A stretch of DNA of 64,000 nt from Flaccisagitta enflata. Lineage: Eukaryota > Chaetognatha > Sagittoidea > Aphragmophora. Shown here in pieces: positions 12,183 to 44,614 of this stretch (its first letter is position 1; the number at the start of each line of letters is the position of its first letter). The stretch spans positions 46,748,001 to 46,812,000 of the forward strand of contig OZ231128.1 of the NCBI GenBank assembly GCA_965153355.1, written 5' to 3'. Position numbers and translations under genes: made by a program. The notes below the pieces were generated by a model, which saw only the letters and a program-made list of their open reading frames with translations, searched no databases and was not told the DNA's origin.

Positions 12183-12816
12183 TATGACGTGCTGTTGCCC
12201 TTGGTAGTTCGACCACCTCAACAATTGCGCTTTTCTTAAGAAACTAATCGATCAATGAACGATCATGGTTCATTTATGGATCATTCATCTGATCCCTTGC
12301 CAAAGCATGACTGAAAGGCCACGTCTGCCTGTGCGTCAGTCGGTCGGTTTTAGAATTTTTACATACGATACCAAGATATTCAGTTCATTCGTTACATGCG
12401 TGTCGGTTAGTCGACTCGTTCGTTTATACTGTCAAGACTCAAGAATTGTTTGTGGGTGTATCACTTTTGGATTAACAACGCCGAATCTTGGTCCTGCATA
12501 TGATTGTCTCTGTCCCTTGGACAGTATCCACTTGCTTTAGGGCAGTTAAGACACCAGCTGAGATTGAAATACCATCGCCCCTGCCCAACAGTATAGTTCG
12601 GCGATCTGGCTATTAGATAACGGTTCAATTAGGTTCAATTAGTTAATTGATAATCGCGAATATAGGTTCGGTTCGGATACTGCTATAACCGACTTTCCAA
12701 TGCGGTTATTATCAATTTTTATTTTCACAAATTGACATTTTTTTTGCATGATGTAAAATTGTTGATCATCTAAGAATAGCGATAATGTTTGGAGGAAAAA
12801 AAATTATACATTTTTT

Positions 12817-14448
12817 TAGGACCGGCAGTAGTTAACTTTAACTAGTTAGTTAACTAGTTAATTTTCTGAAAATGGTAGTAGTTAATTAGACCAAATTAAC
12901 TAGTTAAAATACAGGGTCATCCACCTGAGTTGTCGGATTCTGTTAAGCTTTTACTCTCTGATGCCAAGAGATATGGATTTGAAATTGATCAAGTCTTAAA
13001 GAGTATAGATTGACATTTTTTGTATAAAAATTTCAGCCATTTTGGTCAAGTAGTTTGTCTTTAACATGGATCTTAACGTAAAGCTTTCATTTCAAGACTG
13101 AGCAGATTTTCTAGGAATTGTGCAAGTTAACACCCCAATTAGTTTTTGAATTTTTTTAGTAATCAATCCAAAACAGGCTTGAATCAGTGATGATATTAAA
13201 GTATTTCAATATGTTTGTCAGTTTATCTTCCATTTGAGATTAATTTTCTCTCTATGGCGTGAATAGTAAAAAAAAAATGAACATGAATGCAAGCAAAATT
13301 CTGAATTTTTGATCGACAATCTGTAAAATGGTAAAGTACTTGTTTTACTTCAAATTTACGTAAAAGACAAACTACTTGACCAAAATGGCTGAAATTTTTA
13401 CACAAAAAATGTCAATCTATACTCTTTAAGACATGATCTATTTCAAATCCATGTCTCTTGGCATCTGAGAGTAAAAGCTTAACAGAATCTGACAACTCAG
13501 GTGGATGACCCTGTAGTTAAAACAATAAAAGTGAGTGTTGAATTGTTACGTCTTTTGGAACACTCCAAGCTTTCAAAAATAGATTTGTAAGCCTGCTTTT
13601 TTCTTCAAAATAGTGTACTATTCTGCCTCTTCAGTAATTTCAGTCATCCTTCTCAGTCCATATCATCTTTTTGGTCCTTTCAATAAAACCCATTTCTTCT
13701 TCAGACTATCAATGCTAAAGTAAATGATTTTAATCTTTCTATCATATATAATATTCTACCTTATCATTGCACTAAATTGAATGTTTATCTGTCAGTCTGT
13801 CAGCCTGTCTGCCCCTCCATCAGTCTACTTTTTAGTCTTGTTTGAGTTTTCTGTGAATTACGCATACAACAACTAAGTTTACTGGAGCATAGTACATCAG
13901 ATAAATGATGGAATCATCGACAAGTACTCATGATTTTTGAACAATTTGGCTTGTTCTTTGATCAATTACCCTGTCAATATAAAAAATGAACTGGTTGTTC
14001 AACAACCTCTGTCTTTTGTTGGGGCAGAAGGAATCTTCAATGCAGCAGGACTTTATTTATAAAAAGATAGGTTCTCTCTCTAACAAGAGTGTTGATAGTC
14101 TTTACTTTCTATGAAACTACTTGTCTTGGGAAATCTATTCTGTTGCTTCTCATTTGGTAATAATGGACTTATTTGACCTGTTTTGATTTAGGGTTGATAT
14201 AATCTTGAAACGATCATGATTTGTCATTTGAACTGATTCTATGATCATTCTGCATTATTCCATCATGATAGATTTCAAAAACATTATAAGATGGTATAAA
14301 CTGACTTGATAACTGAGGGATACATGGCTTACCAAAGATTACCAACGATGGAAGCTGGTTTTAACTACTTTAGTAGTTAACTAGATAAAAAAGTAGTTAG
14401 TTAACTATTAATTAGTTAATTTGAAATCCTTAACTACTGCCGGCCCTA
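12817..14448. mobile_element. Element F1: terminal inverted repeats, carries a nested element
   Basis: The ends are TAGGACCGGCAGTAGTTAA and TTAACTACTGCCGGCCCTA, followed by many TTAACTAGTT motifs in inverted arrangement. Inner DNA is AT-rich without a transposase-like frame. Element E1 (12910..13514) is inserted inside. A shorter relative with the same TAACTAGTT signature lies at 29439..29863. No matching flanking duplication is visible here because the flanks are T and A runs. Confidence 0.7.
12910..13514. mobile_element. Element E1: about 150-bp terminal inverted repeats, nested in F1
   Basis: ACAGGGTCATCCACCTGAG at the left and CTCAGGTGGATGACCCTGT at the right are inverted copies, and similarity continues inward about 150 bp (AAGACAAACTACTTGACC at both ends). 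AGTTAAAA lies at 12902..12909 and 13515..13522, a likely 8-bp target duplication within F1. No coding capacity. The same termini bound a much larger structure at 52654..57899. Confidence 0.8.
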
Positions 14449-14537
14449 AAAAAATAGTTCTAGTTTCTCATTTCTGCATATAATCTTTGAAAAAGAATAA
14501 GAAAATGATCACTAGATATGATGGATGCATATGTCAA

Positions 14538-14800
<263 letters not shown>

Positions 14801-15085
14801 AGATCGACGAAGAGAAAAGCAAAGTTTACAGGCGACTTTCTGGTAGGAGGAAGAAGAGGAGGAAGAGAAAGAGGAAGAGGAAGAGGAAGAGTAAGAGGAC
14901 CGATTGTAACCGCATCAATGAGTAGCAATCGATAATCCGGGTACCAATAAAGGCGGCTAATCGCCGTAAGAAAAAAGTCGTAAATACAGGGAGAAAAAGA
15001 GACAAAGAGACAGAGAGAGAGACAGAGTGAAAGAGAGACAGAGAGAAAAAAAGACAGAGACAGAGAAGAAGAGAGAAAGACAGAA

Positions 15086-15094
<9 letters not shown>

Positions 15095-15181
<87 letters not shown>

Positions 15182-15213
15182 ACACACACACAGAAAGAGA
15201 AAGACAGAGACAG

Positions 15214-15302
<89 letters not shown>
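15095..15302. repeat. Two (GA)n arrays split by a short (CA)n
   Basis: GA dinucleotides run from about 15098 to 15178, then ACACACACACAC, mixed GACAGA, and GA again to 15301. The 266-residue Ser/Leu frame on the minus strand spans this and the previous array and is spurious. Confidence 0.9.
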
Positions 15303-15305
<3 letters not shown>

Positions 15306-15309
15306 TTTT

Positions 15310-15697
15310 CATGTTACATAGGGCCTAAAATTAGGATCAATATGAAATATTGATCTTTGAGGAAAAAGGGAAAAATGCGAAAAAATAAAAAAAGATTCAA
15401 AAAATCATAGCTCCTAAACTATTGATCACACAGAATTCTGCTTAGCGTCATCTGAAAGAGGAGAATGAGCTCTTTCTTAGCTATTAATTTCATGCGTAGT
15501 GTCATTCGGCCCGAAAAACAGGCCAACTTCCCCAAACTCCCCATGAGAAAAAGGGAAATTCAAATTCCGCCGTAGGTCTCAAAAAGCCGAAGGTATTCCT
15601 CGACTTTTTTCCAAATCAGCTATTTACTAATCGTCCAAAGGATAATATAGGATACTCGCCGATGATTACCCAACAGTTTGATGAAATACGCAACTTA

Positions 15698-15700
<3 letters not shown>
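15310..15700. other. AT-rich DNA sharing blocks with 34240..34330
   Basis: GGTCTCAAAAAGCCGAAGG (about 15574) resembles GGTCTCAAAAAGTCGAATAGG at about 34251. AGAAAAAAGTCGTAAATAC (14970) resembles AGAAAAAAGTCGTAAATGC near 34285. This suggests a further dispersed repeat; its limits are unclear. Confidence 0.35.

Positions 15701-15701
<1 letters not shown>

Positions 15702-15760
<59 letters not shown>
15702..15760. repeat. (CT)n microsatellite
   Basis: About 58 bp of CT dinucleotides in otherwise AT-rich DNA. Confidence 0.9.
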
Positions 15761-15764
<4 letters not shown>

Positions 15765-15919
15765 GTTGCATAAAAAATTTTTGTTATGATTTGCGGAATC
15801 TCCGTTGAAAAGGGAAGCAAACAACCGACATTCTTAGGCCTAGCTTTTAGTTTTTGTTGTGATTTGTTGTTGTTATTGTGATCAGATAATGGAAGAGATC
15901 TGTTGGTTAGTATTGATAT

Positions 15920-15930
15920 TGTTGTTGTGG

Positions 15931-15982
<52 letters not shown>

Positions 15983-16030
15983 GGTTGTTGTTGTTGTTGT
16001 TGTTGTTGTTGTTATTGTTGTTGTTGTGTT
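15920..16030. repeat. (GTT)n microsatellite
   Basis: About 110 bp of GTT triplets with a few GTG and ATT interruptions. Frames give poly-Leu, poly-Val and poly-Cys and are not genes. Confidence 0.9.
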
Positions 16031-16603
16031 GCTTCAAAATTCGCACAAACACATGAGTATGGAGAACATGAAAAGAACTTGGCGCAGTGCGAAGAAGCTA
16101 TTACGTGGTACATCTTAACACTGCAAGCATACGTCTGTTAAAATCACATTACATTTCATTACATTTGAAAAAAAATCATATTTTGTACAGTGATATGCGT
16201 GTGCGGATTTTTGCTTTTCATTCCATCTTTTTTTTTTTTTTTTTGGTTTACAGGTCGTCCATAAAAACATCATTCTTCGTATCGATGTTTCGTCCTTCAT
16301 AGACTGTATTTCACCGTCGCCACCACCGTTACCGTCACCGTCACCGTCACCGTCACCATAGACTGTATTTCACCGTCCTCATCTTTCAACTTTATTTCCT
16401 TCGATTCGTCGCCCCCATTTTCGAATTCATTGCATTCAATCAACTTCCAAAAAAAGATTTTTTCAATCAACCCATGACTCACAAAAAAAAGCGATGGATT
16501 ATCTATGAAATCTAATAATCATTACTAATCATTAATCAATAATAATCATTAATCATTAATATAAAACAGATAAACAAATAAACGCATTTACAAAAAAATT
16601 AAC

Positions 16604-37063
<20,460 letters not shown>

Positions 37064-37082
37064 GTACGTATTTTGTATTCTG

Positions 37083-37345
<263 letters not shown>

Positions 37346-37374
37346 ACAGACAGTGATACAGACAGCCTTATTAG

Positions 37375-37656
37375 AACAAGGCCAAGTAGGCCAACGATGC
37401 GTCCTCTTTGGATGAACGTTTTTTATGAATTAATGTTTTTTTATGAATGTTATTAATGTTATTTAATGAATGTTATTTGTGAATGAATGAATGATTGAAT
37501 GAATGAATCACTTGATGTATGCTTCTTTTACAGGGGTAGAACCATTTTTCATTTGAAAAAATGCTTGATTTTGATATTTTTTATGAATGCGTAACCAACC
37601 GACCAACCGACCGACGGACACAGCCTATTATAGAGATGCGAGGACGCATCTAAAAA
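37375..37656 (-). mobile_element. Family A element, AGATGC variant with fourth tail hairpin
   Basis: On the minus strand the left end is TTTTTAGATGCGTCC with inner arm CGCATCT. The right block GGACGCATCG is followed by the hairpin GGCCTACTTGGCC and TTGTT. Left and right match each other yet differ from every other copy at several positions. The middle is AATGAATG-like tandem DNA. It contains the candidate terminal exon at 37534. Confidence 0.8.
37534..37593 (+). CDS. Possible terminal exon of the large gene
   Basis: TTCTTTTACAG is an acceptor and phase 2 entry gives R-G-R-T-I-F-H-L-K-K-C, then a hydrophobic run ending at TAA (37591..37593). It lies within a family A element, so it would be a transposon-derived exon. 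An alternative is 45859..45903 (acceptor CGCTTTTTTCAG, reading R-S-A-A-A-A-S-I-F-T-I-L-A-S-Q, then TGA). Neither has a clear polyadenylation signal. Confidence 0.2.
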
Positions 37657-37944
37657 CGCCCAATCATGATGTAATACTAAAAAGATATATCTTGTTGGGT
37701 AATGACTGACTAAAAAGATATATGTTGTTGGGAAATGACTGGCACAATGCTCATGAGTCATATGACATCTTAATCGTAACTCTCTTTCGATTTGGAGAGT
37801 TTTCATCTGAGGTTTGTCAATTACTTCGGGAAATTGTGAATGAGTAATTGAAGAAAAACTCACTCAGACATGACAGAATTTGATGACGCTTTTCTGTCTT
37901 AAATATTTTATCATTGTCGGTACTCCGCTTTTAATCTTTAAAAA

Positions 37945-38237
37945 AAAACAATTGACGCGGGGTCACAATATCGTTGCGGACGGGTGGCGATTCGTGGGTC
38001 ATTCTTTCTGTGACTAACTGTCACCCTGCCCCTGGCGCAGCGGGCCCTGGCCTGGGCCTAGCATGGCTTTCCTCTGAATCGTTATTTTAACCGTCGTTCG
38101 ACTTTTTTTTTTCAAAAAATGTCTCTCCTTTTACTTTTTTTCTGCTGGATACAGCGAAGATCAGTGCAGTATGGTTTGCATTAACCGACCGACGCACCGA
38201 CGAAGAGGGGTGTAGAGACGCGTAGCACTGAAAATTG
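37945..38237 (-). mobile_element. Family A fragments
   Basis: GACGCGGGGTCACAATATCG and TTGCGGACGGGTGG match a second-type right end. ACCGACCGACGCACCGACG and GGGGTGTAGAGACGCGTAGC resemble a left end. The two do not match each other, so they may be parts of two copies. Confidence 0.5.
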
Positions 38238-38395
38238 TAATGAATTTAAATCGTATCTTAGCTTAGTTGTAAACCAACGATTTGGGAATACAAATCATAT
38301 TCTGTTTTTGTTGCGGACATGTGATTCTATGCTAGCTGTGTCGGTCTGTACCTCTGTCCGTTTACTGCTATGTAGGTTTGTCCCGTCGTCCTGAA

Positions 38396-39196
38396 CATTT
38401 TTGGTCGCGTTCTATGCGACTCTAAACCCCGCTAGGTCGGTCGGTTGGTCGGTTGGTCGGTCGGTCGGTCGGTCGGTCGGTCGGTCTGTCGGTCGGTTGG
38501 TTGGTCGGTCGGTCGGTTGGTTGGTCAGTCGGTCGGTCCCCTCTTTGGGCAGCGGCCCCAAAGGACCGGTGTCCTGTGGGACACAGGGGGGAATTTTGAG
38601 ACGTCCATCCGTGTGTCCTTCTGTCCTTCCATCACTCCTTCTGTCCCCCTCACCCCTTGGCCATCGTAGCATCTAGTCTGCAGTCTTAAGCCTGATTTTA
38701 GCCCTCTGAGCCCTAAAATTTGCCCTATCAGACCTCATTTTAGCCCTCGAGAGCTCAAATCAGCTCTCCAGACCTCATATCTGCCCTCAAGGCCTCAAAT
38801 TCGCCTTCCAGGCCTAAAATTAAGTCTTCATGCCTCAAATTTGCCCTCCAGGCCTCAAGCCTGCCCCCAAACCTCAAATCTGCTCTTTTGGACTAAATTC
38901 TGCCATCCCGACTTCAAATCTGCCTCAGGACGTCTCGAAATTCACCCCTGTGTCCTACAGGACGTCGGCCCTTTGAGGCCGCTGCCCTGCTCTCACTTCA
39001 CATCTTCACTTGATCACTCCAAGCGAGGCATCGGGTACCGCTGACCATGTGCGATCCTTGGATGACTAGTTACTTTTTCGGCGTTTTTGAGCTTTTTGGG
39101 CTTACTGCTCCTGCCCAAATGTAAAAGTGACCATCTCCTGCACTGTCCCTGCCCAACCGCACGCGACTGGGGTAGCTGTGTATCCGGCATCGTTAG
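38396..39196 (+). mobile_element. Family A element carrying a nested family C copy
   Basis: TTTTTGGTCGCGTTCTATGC and a (GGTC)n core run to GGTCCCC. Family C occupies about 38541..39070. Family A resumes at TTACTTTTTCGGCG and continues to the right block GCACGCGACT and GTGTATCCGGCATCGTT. The insertion point equals that of family B in the element at 31341. Confidence 0.8.
38541..39070 (+). mobile_element. Family C element nested in family A
   Basis: TCTTTGGGCAGCGGCCCC, TGTCCTGTGGGACACAGG and GGAATTTTGAGACG open it. About ten ~20-bp units (GCCCTCCAGGCCTCAAAT-like) follow. CGTCTCGAAATTC, CCTGTGTCCTACAGG, GGCCGCTGCCC, GGGTACCGCTGACC and the small hairpin ATCCTTGGAT before GACTAG close it. Confidence 0.8.
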
Positions 39197-39224
39197 TTTG
39201 TAATCGGTTTTTATAAAACTGCTC

Positions 39225-39480
39225 TGTCCAACTGTACGCGACTGGAGGTGGACACGTATCCGGCATTATGATAAGTCTTGGACAGACCTTAATTCATCCG
39301 TTTCTGTCTTTTCAGTACTGTATCCACTGTATGGCTATTTAAATTGTTTGACTTTATATCATTTGAATTGGGTGGCCGTGTATCCGGCCTTTTTAGTCGC
39401 GTGCTACTTGACTCTATAAGCCACTTTTCGGTTGGTCCGTCGGTTGGTCCCTCGGTCCGTTACAAAACTGTTTAAAAGGC
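39225..39480 (+). mobile_element. Family A fragments joined head to tail
   Basis: A right end (TGTACGCGACTGGAGG, GTATCCGGC) lies at about 39232..39275. Another right end, GGCCGTGTATCCGGCC, at about 39373..39389 runs straight into a new left end TTTTTAGTCGCGTGCTAC. The shared T run suggests insertion of one copy at the terminus of another. Confidence 0.6.
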
Positions 39481-40400
39481 GTTTTACACAAAATAAAGAA
39501 ATTTTAAAAGTTTTTGAATGTTTCAAAGGCATTTATAAACCTCTATATCGGTTGGTCAGTTGGTCTGTTGATCCGTCTGTCTGTCCGTCACATAGTTGTT
39601 TAAAGGGTGTTTCAGTCAGTTTAAAGACATTTCAAATGTTTGTCTGCCCATCAGTCGGGGTGCAGTCGAAGACAAAATTTGATCGGTCAACACAATTTTT
39701 TGCAACATCATAGATATAGTAAATTTGTATATTTCATTGATGAAAAATGTTAAATAGTTTTTGTTTAAACTATTTTTGCATTAAAATCATTTCTGTGTCC
39801 AAATTAACTATGAAATCTAAAGTTAAACATCAGAAAAAAAGGATTTTTTAAGAAAAATCTTCTTTTACAATCTTACATGTCTTGGGTAAAATTTTAACTT
39901 TGCATAGAGATTCAAAAATCGCCATTTTTAAAAACATGGCGTCTTTCTAAAGACTTATAAGATAAGGGCAATGTGTTTAGAAATGCAAAATTTTGCGTTC
40001 AGATGCAGAACTTTTTGAACTTTTCCTTTCATTTTTTGGAAAATTTTCTTGTTTTATTTACTAACTTTGGTTTTTATGAACATACAAAAGAAATTCATTG
40101 TTTGGTAATTTTTTTTAATATTTTTAAAGAAATCTGGAAAATAAAAATTTTGATTTCAAAATTTATTATCTTCTACAGTAGCTAGATATAACAGTTTTTT
40201 GTGACTGAAAATCAATTTTTGTCTTCGTTTGCACTCCGACATCAGTTTGTCACAAAGTTGTTTTTAAGGCTTTTTGTTGCTAGTTCAAAGGTCTTTTTAA
40301 ATGTTTTAGTCTGTTCATATATCTGTCTGCCTGACTTTTCTGAAAGGGCCGACGCACGCACATAGGTCTAATGACCTTGTTTTCTTTCAAGTTCATCCAT
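39480..40400. other. AT-rich DNA, no gene seen
   Basis: (GGTTGGTC)-like stubs near 39548 hint at another decayed family A core. The remainder shows no splice-supported frame. Confidence 0.3.
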
Positions 40401-40659
40401 TCATATCACTTTATAAATTCATCTGTTTTTACTCCCACGTTTTTCATCTTTTTTTTCTTTTTCTTTTTTTTTTTTTTCAATTTCGCCCACTTGTTGCAGA
40501 ATGTAAATTCGATCCATAGATCTTCAACTTGAATGCAGCTCATGTGCTAAATTTTTGTTCTGTTCTCATTATCCCGTTATTCTGTTTTCTCGCTTTCATG
40601 GTCTGGCTGGCGTCTCTGTTTCGTGTTTGTGTTTATTCGCGGCTACTTGTTAGTGATTT

Positions 40660-41166
40660 AACCGTATTTTCCTGTTTACCGCCGCCCCCGCCCCCCCCCA
40701 TGGGGCCCCACCCTTGAGAGATATTATTAGTGTTTGTTGGTAGAACAAGATAAGAATTGGATTGAAGTTCAGTACTTAAACTAACTTTTAAAAGACAAAC
40801 AATTTTCGTGAAATGAAATGAATTGAAATGAAATGAAATGAAATGAAATGAAATGAAATGAAATGAAATGAAATGAAATGAAATGAAATGAAATGAAATG
40901 AAATGAAATGAAATGAATATTTTTTTCATGGCTGGGGGCGCTTATTTCAGGGTAAAAGAACTAAACTATTTTCCATGTTAAAAAGCGCAAGGGCGCTAAC
41001 TAGAAACAAGGCCGGATACACGGCAATCCAGTCGCGGACGGTTGGTTAGGAGCAGTAATGCGAAAACCGCTCGGAATTCAAAAATGTGACGGACGGACCG
41101 ACGGACGGACCGACCGACCGACACGGCAAGGTGTAGAGTCGCGTGTCCGCGACTAAAAATACGGTA
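40660..41166. mobile_element. Element H3 with (GAAAT)n core and a nested family A copy
   Basis: Left AACCGTATTTTCCTG plus a C-rich run; right GGGGGCGCTTATTTCAGGG, GGGCGCTAACTAGAAAC, then family A (41005..41159), then TACGGTA. Family A therefore separates H3 from the last bases of its own terminus. The middle is 100 bp of (GAAAT)n at 40811..40917. Confidence 0.7.
41005..41159 (-). mobile_element. Family A element, GGAC type, nested in H3
   Basis: Minus-strand left end TTTTTAGTCGCGGAC, inner arm ACGCGACTCTA, right block GTCCGCGACT and the GCCGTGTATCCGGCC hairpin plus TTGTT. Left and right are exact complements. Confidence 0.85.
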
Positions 41167-41214
41167 TCTGTCTAAATGAATTATGTGTGTGACAGAGTAA
41201 GTGTGTGTGTGTCG

Positions 41215-41217
<3 letters not shown>

Positions 41218-41305
<88 letters not shown>
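41218..41305. repeat. (CT)n microsatellite
   Basis: About 82 bp of CT dinucleotides after a short (GTCT)n start. Confidence 0.9.
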
Positions 41306-41308
<3 letters not shown>

Positions 41309-41427
41309 TTTCTCGCGCTCTCGGTAGGATTTTTCCTTCCTCTCCACTTGATTTCACTCTGCGATTTCATATCATGAGATCATTGCTTGTTCATCTGCCT
41401 CAGTCGCGTGCTAAGGGGCAGGGGCAG

Positions 41428-41518
<91 letters not shown>

Positions 41519-41690
41519 AGTGATGATGACGATGATGATGATGGTGATGATGATGATGATGATGATGTTGATGATAGTGATGATGATTCATTATCTATGA
41601 GGATTGCGATGATGATGATGATGATGCTGATAATGGTAGCGATGATAATGATGAAAATGATGATGATTGCAATGATAATGCATTGATGCT
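41428..41690. repeat. (ATG)n array
   Basis: About 95 bp of nearly pure GAT triplets followed by degenerate GATGAT DNA to about 41690. Poly-Asp, poly-Met and antisense poly-His/poly-Ser frames are spurious. Confidence 0.9.
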
Positions 41691-41734
41691 GATTTGAAGC
41701 TGTCTGTGCGTCTGGCATTACGTATGCGACAACG

Positions 41735-41895
41735 CGTGTTGCAATGCGAGTGGCAACGTGTGTACCACCGCACGTTGTAACTCATGTTGCGACTCGCATT
41801 GTAGCGATGCGTGTAGCGACGCGTGTAGCGATGCGTGTATAGCGGTGCGTGTAGCGATGCGTGTAGCGACGCGTGTAGCGATGCGTGTAGCGTAG
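41735..41895. repeat. Tandem repeat of 9-10 bp unit GCGTGTAGCGAT
   Basis: GCGATGCGTGTAGCGACGCG-like units repeat about ten times between 41795 and 41893, with looser copies before. No gene seen. Confidence 0.7.
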
Positions 41896-42074
41896 CAACC
41901 CTTGGAGGGATGGGCGGTATCACAAAATGGTTTGAAAGCTCTGAAAATTGAATTGGCAACGAGTATCTTGATCTGAGTTGCTCCTCATCATTAATACTGA
42001 AAGGATCGTTCAATCCTCGTCCTTTGGCTTTTAATCATCCTTTGCATTTCATCATATTTTTTTCTTTTCAGTTC

Positions 42075-42135
42075 TTTTTAGAATTTGCGTGCACGCAACT
42101 CTATGACTCACATATCGATCGGTCGGTTCAGCCGC
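42075..42135 (+). mobile_element. Family A left-end fragment
   Basis: TTCTTTTTAGAATTTGCGTG, then ACGCAACTCTATGACTCAC and GATCGGTCGGTTC. Partial. Confidence 0.4.
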
Positions 42136-42244
42136 CACCTTTTCATTTGTCTATGACAAGTGGATGATAAGTCGGATTTTGTATTGCTCCAGCAGAAATA
42201 CCTTTTTGGCCTGCTCCATCACTGTATTTGCCCTATTGTCAATG

Positions 42245-42484
42245 AACAAGCTCGGAAACACGGTCAATTTATAAGTTGTCGAATTGTCGCTGGCGAGTGG
42301 TCAGGGGCAGTAATGCAAGTGTAAGGGGCAGGGCGGGGATTGTCGAGTGGCTAAGCAGGGGCAGTAATGCTCAGAAATCACCATTTCAGTCGATTTCGCG
42401 TCATCCAAAATTTTATGTTGCGGACATACCTGCCAACCTACCTACCGAGGGACACACATATAGTCGCTTGGCAGCGACTATTAA
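42245..42484 (-). mobile_element. Family A-like element, AGTCGCTG variant
   Basis: On the minus strand AATAGTCGCTGCCAAGCGAC is a hairpin left end (AGTCGCT/AGCGACT). The (GTAGG)-like core and TTACTGCCCCTG body follow, repeated twice. The right end is decayed (GACCGTGTTTCCGAG). Confidence 0.5.
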
Positions 42485-42912
42485 GTCAAAAATGATTTCT
42501 TTGCAACACGGCCCCTGCCCATTGGTCCCTGATTACTATCATGCCCCTGTCTATCTTAACAAGATACTTTTAGGCACATCTAGAGTTGTCCTGTGCACGA
42601 GGCCTTGTTTAGATCTACATTCTATCCGATTGATCGACCAAGCGAAGCGAGCAAATGGACCGTTTTAAAATCGACAGCGCTCTTGTATAATTAGGAACGA
42701 AATTATATAATTACGCGTCAATCTTGAGTCATACTAAAAAAGATCAAAATGAATGATTATTCCCAAAAGAATTTGATAAAATTGAGACGAGCATCTTGCA
42801 TTCATCATGAATACGTACAAGACAAGATGCGTCATCGGCGTCGCATCGATTTTCTGAACACTTAATTGCCTAATAATGGACGAAAAAATGGACAAATCAT
42901 CCAAGACAAACA

Positions 42913-43515
42913 GCTAGTCATCCAAGGATCGCACATGGTCAGCGGTACCCGATGCCCTGCTGGTAGTGATCCAGTGAAGAGGTGGAGTGAGAGCAGGGCA
43001 GCGGCCCCAAAGGGCCGATGTCCTGTAGAACACAGGGGGGAATTTTGAGACGTCCATCCATCCTGAGGGGGCATATTTCAGCTTTTAGATGGCTGATTCA
43101 GGCCACTGGGGGCATATCTCAGGGCTGGAGGGCAGAATCAAGGCTTGAAGAGCAGATTTGAGGTTTGCAGGGCTGATTTGATGCCTGTAAGGCTGATTGA
43201 AGGTCTGGAGGGCAGATTTGAGGTCTGGAGGGTGGATTTGAGGCATGGGGGAGGCTAATTTCAAGTTATGAGGGCTGATTTGAGGCCTTGAGGGCTAAAT
43301 TGAGGCCTGGGAGGGCTAATTTGAGGCCCAAGAGGGCTAATTTGAGGCCCTGGAGGGCTAATTTGAGGCCCAGGAGGGCTAATTTGAGGCCTAGGAGGGC
43401 TAGATTTAAGCCTTGATGCTCAAGGGGGGGGGACGGACGGATGGAAGGACGGATATCTCGAAATTCCCCCCTGTGTTCTACAGGACATCGGCCCTTTGGG
43501 GCCGCTGCCCAAAAA
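42913..43515 (-). mobile_element. Family C element
   Basis: Minus-strand start TTTTTGGGCAGCGGCCCC, CCTGTAGAACACAGGGGG, a run of ~20-bp units (GAGGGCTAATTTGAGGCC-like, about 20 in all, on plus), and end GGTACCGCTGACC, hairpin ATCCTTGGAT, GACTAG. Both termini are intact, making it the best full-length family C copy. Confidence 0.8.
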
Positions 43516-43831
43516 GGACATCTGCAATCTGCATTCTGCAGGTCACACTTTTGATAAATGAACCAACTTAGCACTTTTAGAAATGCGATGACTCGTTAAA
43601 ACAGTAAAAGGTCAATGACATTCCTCTTGTCTGTGGCAACTTACTTAGATTCTAAGTCGATATAAAAATAATCATCTACCCGCGACTACGCACGGCTGTG
43701 TTTTGAGATTGGATTGATTGACAAATTCAAGCCAAGTCCGTTTATCGATGCACTTGCACCCATGACCACTAGCTTACCCATTTGTTCTCATTCAAGAAAT
43801 AACGGACACGACAGAGCGACAGAAAGACTTT

Positions 43832-44086
43832 AACAAGGCCGGATACACGGCCAATAAGTAGTCGCTTGCGGGTGGGCAGGGGCAGTAATGCGGGTCGGTA
43901 GGAGCAGTATGAGGCAGTGCGAGGATTGTAATGAGGCTGGGCACTGGGCAGGTGCAGTAGTACTCAGAAATCAGTGTTTCAGTCGATTACGCGTTAACCA
44001 AAATTTTGCGTTACCGACCTACCTTCATACCTTCCTAGGAACACACCTCCTTACTAGTAGAGTCGCTTAGCAAGAGACTAAAAAGA
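43832..44086 (-). mobile_element. Family A element, AGTCGCTTGC-like variant
   Basis: Left TTTTTAGTCTCTTGC, inner arm AAGCGACTCTA, right block GCAAGCGACT, terminal hairpin GGCCGTGTATCCGGCC plus TTGTT. The right block and inner arm agree with each other against the common CGCGACT form. Confidence 0.75.
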
Positions 44087-44229
44087 ATAACCTACAGGCG
44101 GAATGATATTAAAGAGACTTCTATACACATAATCTGACGCAAAAACTTCCTTCTCGCGACTTGCGGGATGCTTCGTGAACCATAGTGCGATCCATGGATA
44201 CTTATCCATATCAAGTTGTTCAATTCGGC

Positions 44230-44233
44230 CTGT

Positions 44234-44266
<33 letters not shown>

Positions 44267-44300
44267 GATTGCATTTTTTTTTTTCTTTTTTTGAAACTAA
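44230..44300. repeat. Poly-T tracts
   Basis: Two T runs (about 27 and 12 bases) with little interruption. Confidence 0.85.
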
Positions 44301-44373
44301 ATCGCGTGCAATTTATCCGGGTCGATGAAAGTCTTCGGGGGCGCTCCATCTATCGGCTCGTTGGTTCTTCAGC

Positions 44374-44613
<240 letters not shown>

Positions 44614-44614
44614 C

